Source: Firmicutes bacterium ZCTH02-B6 (GTDB lineage Bacteria; Bacillota; Limnochordia; Limnochordales; ZCTH02-B6). Taken from it: DNA of 18,727 bases. The position numbers were made by a program, and so were the translations under genes. Under the pieces are notes generated by a model. The model was given only the letters and a program-made list of their open reading frames with translations, was not told the DNA's origin and made no database searches. The stretch is taken from the NCBI GenBank assembly GCA_002159155.1, contig LZRQ01000048.1, positions 1 through 18,727 of the forward strand, written 5' to 3'. Below, one piece after another: positions 6,821 through 13,275 of the stretch (its first letter is position 1; every line of letters begins with the position of its first letter).

Positions 6821-7024
6821 ATGATGCGGGCAATGGCCTGGGGCCTGCTGGGCTTTGCGGCCGGGGCGTACCTGGTCGCCCGGGCCGATAGCCGGACGAA
6901 GCGGGCCTGGAGGCGCAGCGCTAAACGCATGGGCCGGCGTGTCGAACGGGCAGCCGCCCGGGCCATGGGTTCACGGGGCATGCAGTGGGTCGCCGGCAAG
7001 GTCCAAAGCTTGGCAGGCAGCTGA
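6821..7024 (+). CDS. Small single-pass membrane protein with a cationic tail, unknown function
   Basis: 67 residues. The N-terminus (about 3-20, MAWGLLGFAAGAYLVA) is a hydrophobic, glycine/alanine-rich helix, and the rest is dense in Arg and Lys (TKRAWRRSAKRMGRRVER), which should keep it on the cytoplasmic side. Such a layout recalls the tiny YrzQ/YrzR (DUF3918) proteins coded near mnmA and alaS in Bacillus, but the similarity I can see is in composition and position rather than in firm motifs. It starts 8 bases after mnmA. AAAGG at 6812-6816 is 4 bases from the first ATG and 7 from the second (6824), so the second Met may be the true start. An intrinsic terminator lies about 80 bases downstream, making this the last gene of the cymR operon. 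No function can be assigned. Confidence 0.65.
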   Translation: MMRAMAWGLLGFAAGAYLVARADSRTKRAWRRSAKRMGRRVERAAARAMGSRGMQWVAGKVQSLAGS

Positions 7025-7104
7025 AGGCATTGTGCACCGGCGGCCGTCACCGATCACTCGCCGGCGGCATTCAGTGCAAGATCCCGGCCGGCAAGGCCGC
7101 CTGC

Positions 7105-7144
7105 AGGGCGGGCAGAGGACGAAGGCCCGCCCTTTCCCTTTCTT
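7105..7144 (+). terminator. Intrinsic terminator of the cymR-yrvO-mnmA operon
   Basis: AGGGCGGGC (7105-7113) pairs perfectly with GCCCGCCCT (7125-7133) over an 11-base loop and runs into TTTCCCTTTCTT. The T tract is broken by three C but still pyrimidine-only. It lies between the small membrane protein gene and the alaS promoter, and the end of the tract overlaps the alaS -35 box by two bases. Confidence 0.78.
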
Positions 7145-7172
7145 GACACGCTGTGGCTGGGCTTGCTACCAT
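7143..7172 (+). promoter_or_regulatory. Sigma-A promoter of alaS
   Basis: A consensus TTGACA (7143-7148) is followed after 18 bases by TACCAT (7167-7172) in an AT-rich patch. The start point would be near 7179, giving a leader of about 47 bases. No T-box (no T-box sequence, no specifier-like stems) is present in this short leader, unlike many synthetase genes of Bacillota. Confidence 0.72.
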
Positions 7173-7211
7173 AAAATAACGATTTTACGCCTCTGAGCGG
7201 CATAATGTGAG

Positions 7212-7225
7212 GGAGGCCATCCTCC
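7212..7225 (+). promoter_or_regulatory. alaS ribosome-binding site inside a hairpin
   Basis: The Shine-Dalgarno GGAGG (7212-7216) is followed, after a CCAT loop (7217-7220), by its exact complement CCTCC (7221-7225), which touches the ATG at 7226. When the hairpin forms, the ribosome-binding site is fully paired. It could lower or regulate initiation of alaS. Confidence 0.6.
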
Positions 7226-9886
7226 ATGCGGCAGTGGAGCGGGGACCAACTGCGCGAGGAGTTTCTGCGCTTTTTTGAGGAAAAAGGTCACAAACGTCTA
7301 CCCAGTGCATCGCTGGTGCCCCACGGGGACCCGACGCTCCTGTTGACTGCGGCGGGGATGGTGCCTTTCAAGCCCTACTTCCTGGGACAAGCGGTACCCG
7401 AGCATTCGCGCATCACGACCTGCCAGCGCTGCGTGCGCACGCCCGACATCGACCAGGTGGGCCTGACCGACCGGCACAACACGTTCTTTGAGATGTTGGG
7501 CAACTTTTCTTTTGGCGACTACTTCAAGCGCGAAGCTATCCTGTGGGCCTGGGAGTTCGTGACCGAGCGCATGGGCATTGCGCCGGACCGGATTTGGGCC
7601 AGCGTTTACACAGAGGACGATGAGGCTGCCGAAATCTGGGAGAAGGAAGTCGGATTGCCCGCGGAGCGCATTGTCCGTTTTGGCAAGCCTGACAACTTCT
7701 GGGAGATCGGCGTTGGCCCATGCGGTCCATGCTCGGAAATCCACGTGGATCGGGGTCCCGACAAGGGCTGCGGGCACCCCGACTGCCGACCCGGGTGCCC
7801 CCGGTGCGAGCGCTTTGTTGAGGTCTGGAACCTGGTCTTCATTCAGTTCTTCAAGGACGAAGCAGGAAACTACACCCCCCTTGAGCGCAAGGGCATCGAT
7901 ACCGGTATGGGCCTTGAGCGGGCCGCTGCCCTGCTGCAGGGGGTGCGCAGCAACTTTGAGATCGACCTGGTGCGGCCTATTCTCGATCACGTTGCCGCGC
8001 GCGCCGGCGTCGCCTACAAGCAGGATCCAAAGGCGGACGTGTCGCTCAGGGTCATCACCGACCATATGCGCGCTGTCACCTTCCTCGTTCACGACGGCGT
8101 CCTGCCCAGCAACGAGGGACGCGGGTACGTGCTGCGGCGGCTGTTGCGGCGAGCCGTGCGGCACGGGCGGCTCTTGGGTATTACGGAGCCGTTCCTGAGC
8201 GAGATCGCGCACACGGTTATCCGGCAAATGCAAGCCGGGTATCCGGAGGTGGTGCAGCGCGAAGCCTACGTGCGCCGCATTATTGAACTGGAGGAGCAGC
8301 GGTTCCACCAGACGCTGGATCAGGGCCTCGAGATCCTCGAAGACGTCATGGCGGCCGCAGAGCGGGAGGGGCGCCAGGTACTGCCCGGCGAGGACGTTTT
8401 CCGGCTGTACGACACCTACGGCTTCCCGCTGGAGCTCAGCCGAGAGATTGCGGCGGACCGGGGGTTTGAGATCGACGAGGAAGGTTTCCGAGCGGCCATG
8501 GAGCGCCAGCGGGAGCGCGCCCGGTCTGCGCGGGGCGAGGAAGGCTACCTGGGCAAGGATACCCATGCGGCTCCTGGCTTGACCCAGCTGCCCCGGACGG
8601 AATTTGTGGGCTACGAGCGTCTTGAGGTGGAGGCACGGGTACTGGCCCTCGTGGTCAACGGGGAGAGCGTGCCGGCCGTCACGCGCGGCCAGGAGGTGGA
8701 GGTGGTGCTGGACCGCACCCCCTTCTATCCCGAAGGCGGAGGGCAGGTCGGGGACAGCGGCACCATCACCGGCGCCGATGGCCAAATCGCCATCACCGAC
8801 GCACGGCGCACAGAGGCTGGCCTCATCATGCACAAGGGGCAGGTGACCAGCGGCTCCCTAGCGGTGGGCGAGCGGGTGCTGGCTACCGTTGATGCCTACA
8901 CCCGGGCCGCGACCCAGCGCCACCACACGGCCACGCACCTGTTGCACGCGGCGCTGGGCGAAATTGTTGGGGACCACGCGGCTCAGGCCGGCTCGCTGGT
9001 CGCTCCCGATCGGTTGCGTTTTGACTTCACACACTTTGAACCGGTCTCGGCGGAGCAGCTGGCAGCCATCGAACGGCGGGTCAACGCGCAAATTATGGCC
9101 GACCTGCCGGTCACGTGGACGGAAATGGCCTTGGCTGACGCACGGCGACTCGGCGCCAAGGCATTGTTTGGGGAGAAATACGGCGAGCGGGTCCGGGTTG
9201 TCCGCATTGGCGACTACAGCCTTGAACTGTGCGGCGGAACGCATGTCCAGCGCAGCGGCGAATTGGGCTTTTTCAAGATCGTGTCGGAAAGCAGTGTCGC
9301 TGCTGGGGTGCGCCGCATCGAAGCCGTCGCCGGAGAGGCCGCCTGGCGCCATGTCGCGGCCCAGGACGCACTGGTGCGGGAGGTCAGCGAGCGACTCCGC
9401 ACGGCGCCGGGGCAGGTGACGCAGCAGCTGGAGGGGCTGTTGGGGCAGCTTCGGCGGCTGGAGAAGGAACGGGACGCCCTTAAGGCCCAGTTACTGGCCC
9501 TCCGGGTCGACACGCTCTTGGCCCAGGCTGAGACCGTGGGCGGTGCCCGGGTGCTTGTGGCCGACGTCCAACATGTGGAGCCCGATGATTTGGTGGCCTT
9601 GGGCGATCTACTGCGCGACCGTTTGGGCTCCGGCGCGGTGGTGCTGGGTACGACCTCGGACGGCAAGGTGAGCCTCGTCGCGATGGCCAGTAAAGACCTC
9701 GTCAGCGAAGGCGTCCACGCGGGCCAGATTGTGCGAGAGGCGGCTCAGATCGTCGAGGGTGGAGGCGGCGGCCAGCCTCACATGGCCCGGGCAGGCGGCC
9801 GCAATCCGGCGCGGTTCGCTGAGGCCTTGGCCAAGGCTCGCGACGTGGTGCTTGCCCAGTTGGCGGCGGCCAGGTCCCAGAGCTGA
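7226..9886 (+). CDS. alaS: Alanyl-tRNA synthetase
   Basis: Charges tRNA-Ala and edits mischarged Ser and Gly. At 886 residues it has the full bacterial layout. The class II catalytic domain (about 1-240) contains TCQRCVRTPDIDQVG, HNTFFEMLGNFSFGDYF and VGPCGPCSEIHVDRG; the tRNA-recognition domain follows. The editing domain has zinc-binding HxxxH (His567, His571) and CGGTH (Cys669, His673). The C-terminal DHHA1 part ends with GGGGGQPHMARAGG. A cysteine cluster CGHPDCRPGCPRC near residue 180 is common in Bacillota AlaRS. The ATG at 7226 follows GGGAGG at 7211-7216. It has its own promoter and no visible T-box. A perfect 10-base inverted repeat follows the stop. Confidence 0.97.
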   Translation: MRQWSGDQLREEFLRFFEEKGHKRLPSASLVPHGDPTLLLTAAGMVPFKPYFLGQAVPEHSRITTCQRCVRTPDIDQVGLTDRHNTFFEMLGNFSFGDYFKREAILWAWEFVTERMGIAPDRIWASVYTEDDEAAEIWEKEVGLPAERIVRFGKPDNFWEIGVGPCGPCSEIHVDRGPDKGCGHPDCRPGCPRCERFVEVWNLVFIQFFKDEAGNYTPLERKGIDTGMGLERAAALLQGVRSNFEIDLVRPILDHVAARAGVAYKQDPKADVSLRVITDHMRAVTFLVHDGVLPSNEGRGYVLRRLLRRAVRHGRLLGITEPFLSEIAHTVIRQMQAGYPEVVQREAYVRRIIELEEQRFHQTLDQGLEILEDVMAAAEREGRQVLPGEDVFRLYDTYGFPLELSREIAADRGFEIDEEGFRAAMERQRERARSARGEEGYLGKDTHAAPGLTQLPRTEFVGYERLEVEARVLALVVNGESVPAVTRGQEVEVVLDRTPFYPEGGGQVGDSGTITGADGQIAITDARRTEAGLIMHKGQVTSGSLAVGERVLATVDAYTRAATQRHHTATHLLHAALGEIVGDHAAQAGSLVAPDRLRFDFTHFEPVSAEQLAAIERRVNAQIMADLPVTWTEMALADARRLGAKALFGEKYGERVRVVRIGDYSLELCGGTHVQRSGELGFFKIVSESSVAAGVRRIEAVAGEAAWRHVAAQDALVREVSERLRTAPGQVTQQLEGLLGQLRRLEKERDALKAQLLALRVDTLLAQAETVGGARVLVADVQHVEPDDLVALGDLLRDRLGSGAVVLGTTSDGKVSLVAMASKDLVSEGVHAGQIVREAAQIVEGGGGGQPHMARAGGRNPARFAEALAKARDVVLAQLAAARSQS

Positions 9887-9897
9887 TGCCCCGTCGT

Positions 9898-9938
9898 GGT
9901 GGGCGCCGGCTGATGGAGGAATTAGGCGGGCGCCCACC
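9898..9938 (+). repeat. Perfect 10-base inverted repeat between alaS and reoM
   Basis: GGTGGGCGCC (9898-9907) and GGCGCCCACC (9929-9938) are exact complements with a 21-base loop. The element begins 11 bases after the alaS stop. There is no T tract, so termination is possible but not proven. The loop carries GGAGGAATT, a Shine-Dalgarno-like string without a good start after it. Confidence 0.65.
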
Positions 9939-9979
9939 GAATCCAGCTTTCATTACGGCGGGGGAGGGGGAAGCCGATC

Positions 9980-10243
9980 ATGACCGGCACGGATCGCACC
10001 ATGTTGTTCCGGTTTGAGCCTGATCGGCTCCCGCGCGCCGGCCGCATCCTCCGGGAGGTCTACGAGGCCCTGGAGGAAAAGGGATACGATCCGGTGAGCC
10101 AGATCGTCGGTTACCTTTTGTCCGGAGATCCCACCTACATTACCAGCCATCGCCATGCCCGCAGCCTTGTGCGCAGCGTTGAGCGCTCCGAGCTCCTCGA
10201 GGAACTGGTCAAGGCGTACCTCAGCGATCGGCGGTTGGCTTGA
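9980..10243 (+). CDS. reoM: IreB/ReoM family regulatory phosphoprotein (UPF0297, YrzL)
   Basis: An 87-residue cytoplasmic protein of the IreB/ReoM family. In Listeria, ReoM is phosphorylated by the PASTA kinase PrkA and controls ClpCP breakdown of MurA, hence entry into peptidoglycan synthesis; in Enterococcus, IreB is a target of IreK. The conserved block ALEEKGYDPVSQIVGYLLSG, then DPTYITSH and ERSELLEELVKAYL, leaves little doubt. Thr7 in DRTMLFRF matches the phosphorylated Thr7 of ReoM, so the control site is kept. The ATG at 9980 has GGAGG at 9963-9967. The gene sits before ruvX and DUF1292 as yrzL does in Bacillus. The stop codon lies inside the next promoter. Confidence 0.94.
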   Translation: MTGTDRTMLFRFEPDRLPRAGRILREVYEALEEKGYDPVSQIVGYLLSGDPTYITSHRHARSLVRSVERSELLEELVKAYLSDRRLA

Positions 10244-10268
10244 CAAGTGATCCGGGATGGTTTAGGGT
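10240..10268 (+). promoter_or_regulatory. Sigma-A promoter of ruvX-DUF1292
   Basis: TTGACA (10240-10245) is consensus and is followed after 17 bases by TAGGGT (10263-10268). The -35 box overlaps the stop codon of reoM. Start near 10275, leader about 41 bases. Confidence 0.58.
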
Positions 10269-10315
10269 GGACCGGTACGGGTGGTGCGCCCGACGGCAGC
10301 GTGAGGTGGTAGGAC

Positions 10316-10798
10316 GTGTCGGAAGGTTATGACAATTCCTTCCGGGCGGCCGGTGGGCGCGCGCTGGGGCTCGACGTGGGCCAGCGGCGCATCGGCGTTG
10401 CTGTCAGCGACGAGCTGGGTTGGACCGCCCAGGGTGTGACCGTCATCGAACGTCGCAGCCTCCGTGAGGACGTACGTCGGTTGGCCGCCCTGGCCAAGCA
10501 GTACGGCTGTGCCCGGATCGTCGTCGGCTTGCCGCGGCGTACTGACGGCCGCTTGGGACCGGAAGCCCAAGCGGTGCAGGCGTTCGGCCGGCAGCTCGAG
10601 TCGGCGACGGGCCTACCCGTTGAATACTGGGATGAACGTTTCTCGACGGCCCAGGCGCGACATACGCTGTTGGAAGCCGGCGTGCGGCGAGATCGGCGAC
10701 GGCAGGTCATCGATCAGCTGGCCGCCAGCGTCATCCTACAAGCGTACTTGGACCGCCGGCGCCGGGAAGCCCAACAGCGAGAGGAGCATGCCGAGTGA
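10316..10798 (+). CDS. ruvX: RuvX/YqgF family nuclease (putative Holliday junction resolvase, pre-16S rRNA processing)
   Basis: A 160-residue RNase H-like fold protein. The family is described both as a Holliday junction resolvase homologue and as the nuclease that trims the 5' end of pre-16S rRNA. The motifs are ALGLDVGQRRIGVAVSD with the first acidic residue Asp20, VVGLPRR near 70, WDERFSTAQAR (Asp106, Glu107) and IDQLAASVILQAYL (Asp133). The N-terminus has about 14 residues before the first strand. The start is GTG at 10316, 6 bases after GAGGTGG (10303-10309). Its stop overlaps the GTG of the next gene, which suggests translational coupling. In Bacillus the same order, yrzL-yrrK-yrzB, is found. 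Confidence 0.93.
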   Translation: MSEGYDNSFRAAGGRALGLDVGQRRIGVAVSDELGWTAQGVTVIERRSLREDVRRLAALAKQYGCARIVVGLPRRTDGRLGPEAQAVQAFGRQLESATGLPVEYWDERFSTAQARHTLLEAGVRRDRRRQVIDQLAASVILQAYLDRRRREAQQREEHAE

Positions 10799-11157
10799 GC
10801 AAACACCAGCACGATCACCATCATGGACATGCCCACGATCATCGTCATGATGAGCACGCCCACGATCACGACCACGCGCACGAGGGCGAGGAGCTAGAGC
10901 CCGGCGAACTTCCGGTCATCACCTTGGTCGACGAGGACGGCGTGTCCCGCGATTTCATCGTGTGGGACAACTTTGAAGTGACGTCGGTGCAGTACTTGCT
11001 CTTGGAGCCGGCCGAGCCCGATGAGGGTGAAGAGGGAGCCTGGTTTTTCCGAGTCGACACCGACGCCGATGGCCACCAGACGGTGACGCCGGTGACCGAC
11101 GACGAAGAGGCCGAGCGTGTCCGCCAGGCCTGGGAAGAGCTCAACGCCGGGGATTGA
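10795..11157 (+). CDS. DUF1292 (YrzB-like) protein with a His-rich N-terminus
   Basis: 120 residues, very acidic. Residues 36-120 carry the DUF1292 pattern (PVITLVDEDGVSRDFIVWDNFEV, then YLLLEPAE and WFFRVDTD); this family follows ruvX in most Bacillota and its function is unknown. The first 30 residues are unusual: 14 are histidine, interspersed with Asp, as in KHQHDHHHGHAHDH. That composition resembles metal-binding tails of nickel and zinc proteins, so binding of a divalent metal is plausible but not shown. GTG at 10795 overlaps the ruvX stop (GTGA), so translation is coupled. A short hairpin (11162-11178) and then a new promoter follow. The His tail is in frame and uses both CAT and CAC codons, so it is not a sequencing slip of one codon. 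Confidence 0.9.
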   Translation: MSKHQHDHHHGHAHDHRHDEHAHDHDHAHEGEELEPGELPVITLVDEDGVSRDFIVWDNFEVTSVQYLLLEPAEPDEGEEGAWFFRVDTDADGHQTVTPVTDDEEAERVRQAWEELNAGD

Positions 11158-11161
11158 CGCT

Positions 11162-11178
11162 GCCCAAGCCGTTTGGGC
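11162..11178 (+). terminator. Small hairpin after the DUF1292 gene
   Basis: GCCCAA (11162-11167) pairs with TTGGGC (11173-11178) over 5 bases, 4 bases after the stop codon. Only GGGTTTG follows, so the T tract is poor. It may end the ruvX-DUF1292 unit just ahead of the mltG promoter. Confidence 0.35.
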
Positions 11179-11182
11179 GGGT

Positions 11183-11211
11183 TTGCCAGATGCGGCGCGC
11201 GCAGGTATAAT
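11183..11211 (+). promoter_or_regulatory. Sigma-A promoter of mltG
   Basis: TTGCCA (11183-11188), 17 bases, then a perfect TATAAT (11206-11211). The start point would be near 11218, leaving a leader of about 15 bases that consists mainly of the ribosome-binding site. Confidence 0.75.
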
Positions 11212-11232
11212 GGGTCGCAAGGAGGACGAGCG

Positions 11233-12324
11233 ATGGAGCGGCCGTTGACAGGGCACCGCTGGCAGCGTCTCGTGCTGCGGCGGCCTGTCCGGTTCACGGG
11301 GGAAAGCCTGGCGGCCTACGTGTGCCGCCTGATTGCCTACGGCCTTGGTTTCACCGGTTTCACCGCGCTCTTGGGCGGCATCGTCATCGTGTCGCTTTTG
11401 GTGCCGGCGGCAGCCCCGGGGAACGCCGAGGCCGTCCTCTTTGCCGTCCCTGCGGGCAGTACCGCTGCCGATATCGGCCGCGCCCTACAGGAGGCCGGCC
11501 TCATCCGCAATGCCCGTCACTTTCAACTGGTGAGCCGCTTCATGGGGCTCGATGGGCGCCTACAGGCGGGGGACTACCTGCTCAGCGCGGACATGAACTT
11601 GGTCTCCATCGTCCGGCAGCTGGAGACGGGGACAGTGTACACCGTCCGGGTGACGATCCCGGAGGGGCTGCACTTGCGTCAGATCGCGGATTTGCTGGCA
11701 CGGCACGACCTTGTGGATCGGGAGCGCTTTTTGGAACTGGCGTCCGACGACCGCCTAGTCTACGGCAACAACCCGCCTATCGACAAGCCGATCCGCTCCC
11801 TTGAGGGCTACCTTTTTCCCGACACATACCTGTTCTCGCCGTCCATGACCGAGGAGCAAATCATTCGCCGCATGGTGAACCGGTTTTTGGAAGTGGCTGC
11901 TCCCGTCATCGAGAGCATGGAAGCTCCCTTGGGCTTGAGCTTGCACCAGGTGGTCACGCTGGCGTCCATTGTGGAAGCGGAGGCCCTCTACCAGCGCGAG
12001 CACCCGGTCATCGCCTCGGTGTTTCTCAACCGCTTGCGGATCAACATGCCGCTGCAGGCGGATCCCACCATCAATTACCTGTTTGACGAGCATCGCAGCC
12101 GGATTTTGTACTCGGACCTAGAGATCGACTCCCCATACAATACTTATCGCTACGCGGGCCTGCCTCCCGGGCCTATCGGTAGCCCGGGCTTGAGCGCCAT
12201 CCGCGCGGTGTTGGAGCCGGCGGAAACCGACTACTACTTCTTCGTCGCTCGCGGCGACGGCACCCACATCTTTACCCGCACCTTTGCCGAGCACGTGCGC
12301 GCACGCCAGCAAGTGCGCCGGTAG
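11233..12324 (+). CDS. mltG: Endolytic murein transglycosylase MltG (YceG-like)
   Basis: A 363-residue membrane-anchored enzyme that cuts nascent glycan strands and is thought to set their length. Residues 1-35 are cytoplasmic and basic, a single membrane helix spans about 36-58 (FTGFTALLGGIVIVSLLVP), and the rest is outside. A LysM-like subdomain (about 67-110, with FAVPAGSTAADIGRAL) precedes the YceG catalytic domain. Catalytic Glu248 lies in TLASIVEAEA, and later family blocks are VFLNRLRINMPLQADPT and SPYNTYRYAGLPPGPIGSPG. The ATG at 11233 has AAGGAGG (11219-11225) 7 bases upstream; the frame is open to 11173 but that includes the promoter. As in Bacillus (yrrL) it follows the DUF1292 gene, here with its own promoter. 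Confidence 0.95.
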   Translation: MERPLTGHRWQRLVLRRPVRFTGESLAAYVCRLIAYGLGFTGFTALLGGIVIVSLLVPAAAPGNAEAVLFAVPAGSTAADIGRALQEAGLIRNARHFQLVSRFMGLDGRLQAGDYLLSADMNLVSIVRQLETGTVYTVRVTIPEGLHLRQIADLLARHDLVDRERFLELASDDRLVYGNNPPIDKPIRSLEGYLFPDTYLFSPSMTEEQIIRRMVNRFLEVAAPVIESMEAPLGLSLHQVVTLASIVEAEALYQREHPVIASVFLNRLRINMPLQADPTINYLFDEHRSRILYSDLEIDSPYNTYRYAGLPPGPIGSPGLSAIRAVLEPAETDYYFFVARGDGTHIFTRTFAEHVRARQQVRR

Positions 12325-12392
12325 GCGCCCGCCTGCGTCGACGCCTGATTCGCCCTCTGGTGTAACCCCGCTTACGTGGCAACGGTACTGGC

Positions 12393-12419
12393 ACGCGCCG
12401 TACTGCACCCTCATAGATT
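12393..12419 (+). promoter_or_regulatory. Possible sigma-K-type promoter before sigK
   Basis: CATAGATT (12412-12419) fits the -10 pattern CATAnnnT shared by sigma-E and sigma-K, and an AC at 12393-12394 stands 17 bases upstream, the sigma-K arrangement. The fit to sigma-E at -35 is poor. The motif is short, so this is a suggestion supported mostly by its place before sigK. The remainder of the 143-base gap (12325-12467) shows no sigma-A promoter and no terminator for mltG. Confidence 0.3.
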
Positions 12420-12427
12420 GGCGGAGA

Positions 12428-12444
12428 ACGGCGCACTGCGCCGT
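12428..12444 (+). repeat. Perfect 17-base palindrome between the presumed sigK promoter and gene
   Basis: ACGGCGCA (12428-12435), a central C, and TGCGCCGT (12437-12444). It lies just after the expected start point and 7 bases before the ribosome-binding site. It could be an operator for a dimeric regulator, or fold as a 6-base-pair hairpin in the leader. Confidence 0.55.
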
Positions 12445-12467
12445 ATCCCGCGGGAGGTGCGTGCCTG

Positions 12468-13169
12468 GTGCTGCCACCCTTGTTCGTTGCCCTGTGCGCG
12501 GCCTTGTTGGACGGCGTTATGCTGGTTGCGTCTTACATCAGCAACAGCGTCTTTCCCCAGCCGCTGTCAAGCGACGAGGAGGCGAAGTTGCTGGAGCGGA
12601 TGGCGGCCCGCGACCGCGAAGCCCGCAACATTTTGGTCGAGCGTAACCTGCGACTGGTCGCCCACATCGTCAAGAAGTTTGACAACACCGGAGAGGACGC
12701 TGACGACCTGATATCCATCGGCACCATCGGGCTCATCAAAGCGATCAACACCTTTGACCCCGGCAAGCAGACGCGCCTGGCCACGTACGCGGCACGGTGC
12801 ATCGAAAACGAGATTCTCATGCACCTGCGTTCTAGCAAGAAGACCCGCAGCGAGGTGCTGCTCTACGACCCCATCGGGGCCGACAAGGAGGGCAACGAGA
12901 TCACGCTCTTGGACATTCTCGGCACCGAGCCTGACGCCGTGATTGACACGGTGGAGTGGCAACTCGAGCACGAGAAACTGCGCCGGATCATGCAGCGCTT
13001 GACCCGCCGCGAGCGGCGAATCCTCGAACTCCGCTACGGGCTGCTGGACGGCGTGCGGCAGACCCAGCGCGACATCTCCCGGGCGCTCGGTATCTCCCGC
13101 TCCTATGTGTCTCGTATCGAGAAGCGGGCCATCACCAAGCTGCAGCGCGAGATGCTGGCCGACGGCTGA
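12468..13169 (+). CDS. sigK: RNA polymerase sporulation sigma factor SigK (pro-sigma-K)
   Basis: A 233-residue sigma-70 family factor of the late mother cell. The N-terminal 22 residues form a hydrophobic pro-sequence (MLPPLFVALCAALLDGVMLV) before SYISNSVFPQPLSS; in Bacillus the membrane protease SpoIVFB cuts before the equivalent Tyr, here Tyr23. Region 2 is almost unchanged from Bacillus (RNLRLVAHIVKKF, DLISIGTIGLIKAI, YAARCIENEILMHLR), as are DPIGADKEGNEI and the region 4 helix-turn-helix ISRALGISRSYVSRIEKRA. The gene is in one piece, with no skin-type interruption. The GTG start at 12468 is supported by GGGAGG (12452-12457). A palindrome and a possible sporulation promoter precede it. The presence of sigK implies that the organism makes, or descends from makers of, endospores. 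Confidence 0.95.
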   Translation: MLPPLFVALCAALLDGVMLVASYISNSVFPQPLSSDEEAKLLERMAARDREARNILVERNLRLVAHIVKKFDNTGEDADDLISIGTIGLIKAINTFDPGKQTRLATYAARCIENEILMHLRSSKKTRSEVLLYDPIGADKEGNEITLLDILGTEPDAVIDTVEWQLEHEKLRRIMQRLTRRERRILELRYGLLDGVRQTQRDISRALGISRSYVSRIEKRAITKLQREMLADG

Positions 13170-13228
13170 CCGCCGCGGGCCAGTGCGGCAGTCCCGGAGT
13201 GGCCTGTCCGCTTGGTTCGCAGTCGATG

Positions 13229-13237
13229 TGATATAAT
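13229..13237 (+). promoter_or_regulatory. Extended -10 sigma-A promoter of yqeG
   Basis: TATAAT (13232-13237) is directly preceded by TGA (13229-13231), an extended -10 element, which can act without a good -35 box; none is visible at the right distance. Start near 13244, about 32 bases before the yqeG start. It probably drives the whole run yqeG to efp. Confidence 0.65.
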
Positions 13238-13275
13238 AACCCGAGGACTTTTGCCCCACGGATGGAGGACCCGTC

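Noticed and set aside
7025..7225. A T-box riboswitch before alaS
   Set aside because: No T-box consensus is found, and the leader after the promoter is only about 47 bases.
7298..8833. A 511-codon open frame on the minus strand
   Set aside because: It is the antisense of alaS in GC-rich DNA; it has no recognisable motif and odd composition, and alaS fits the sequence fully.
12325..12467. A skin-like element or recombination site at sigK
   Set aside because: sigK is continuous from start to stop, and no recombinase gene or attachment repeat is seen.
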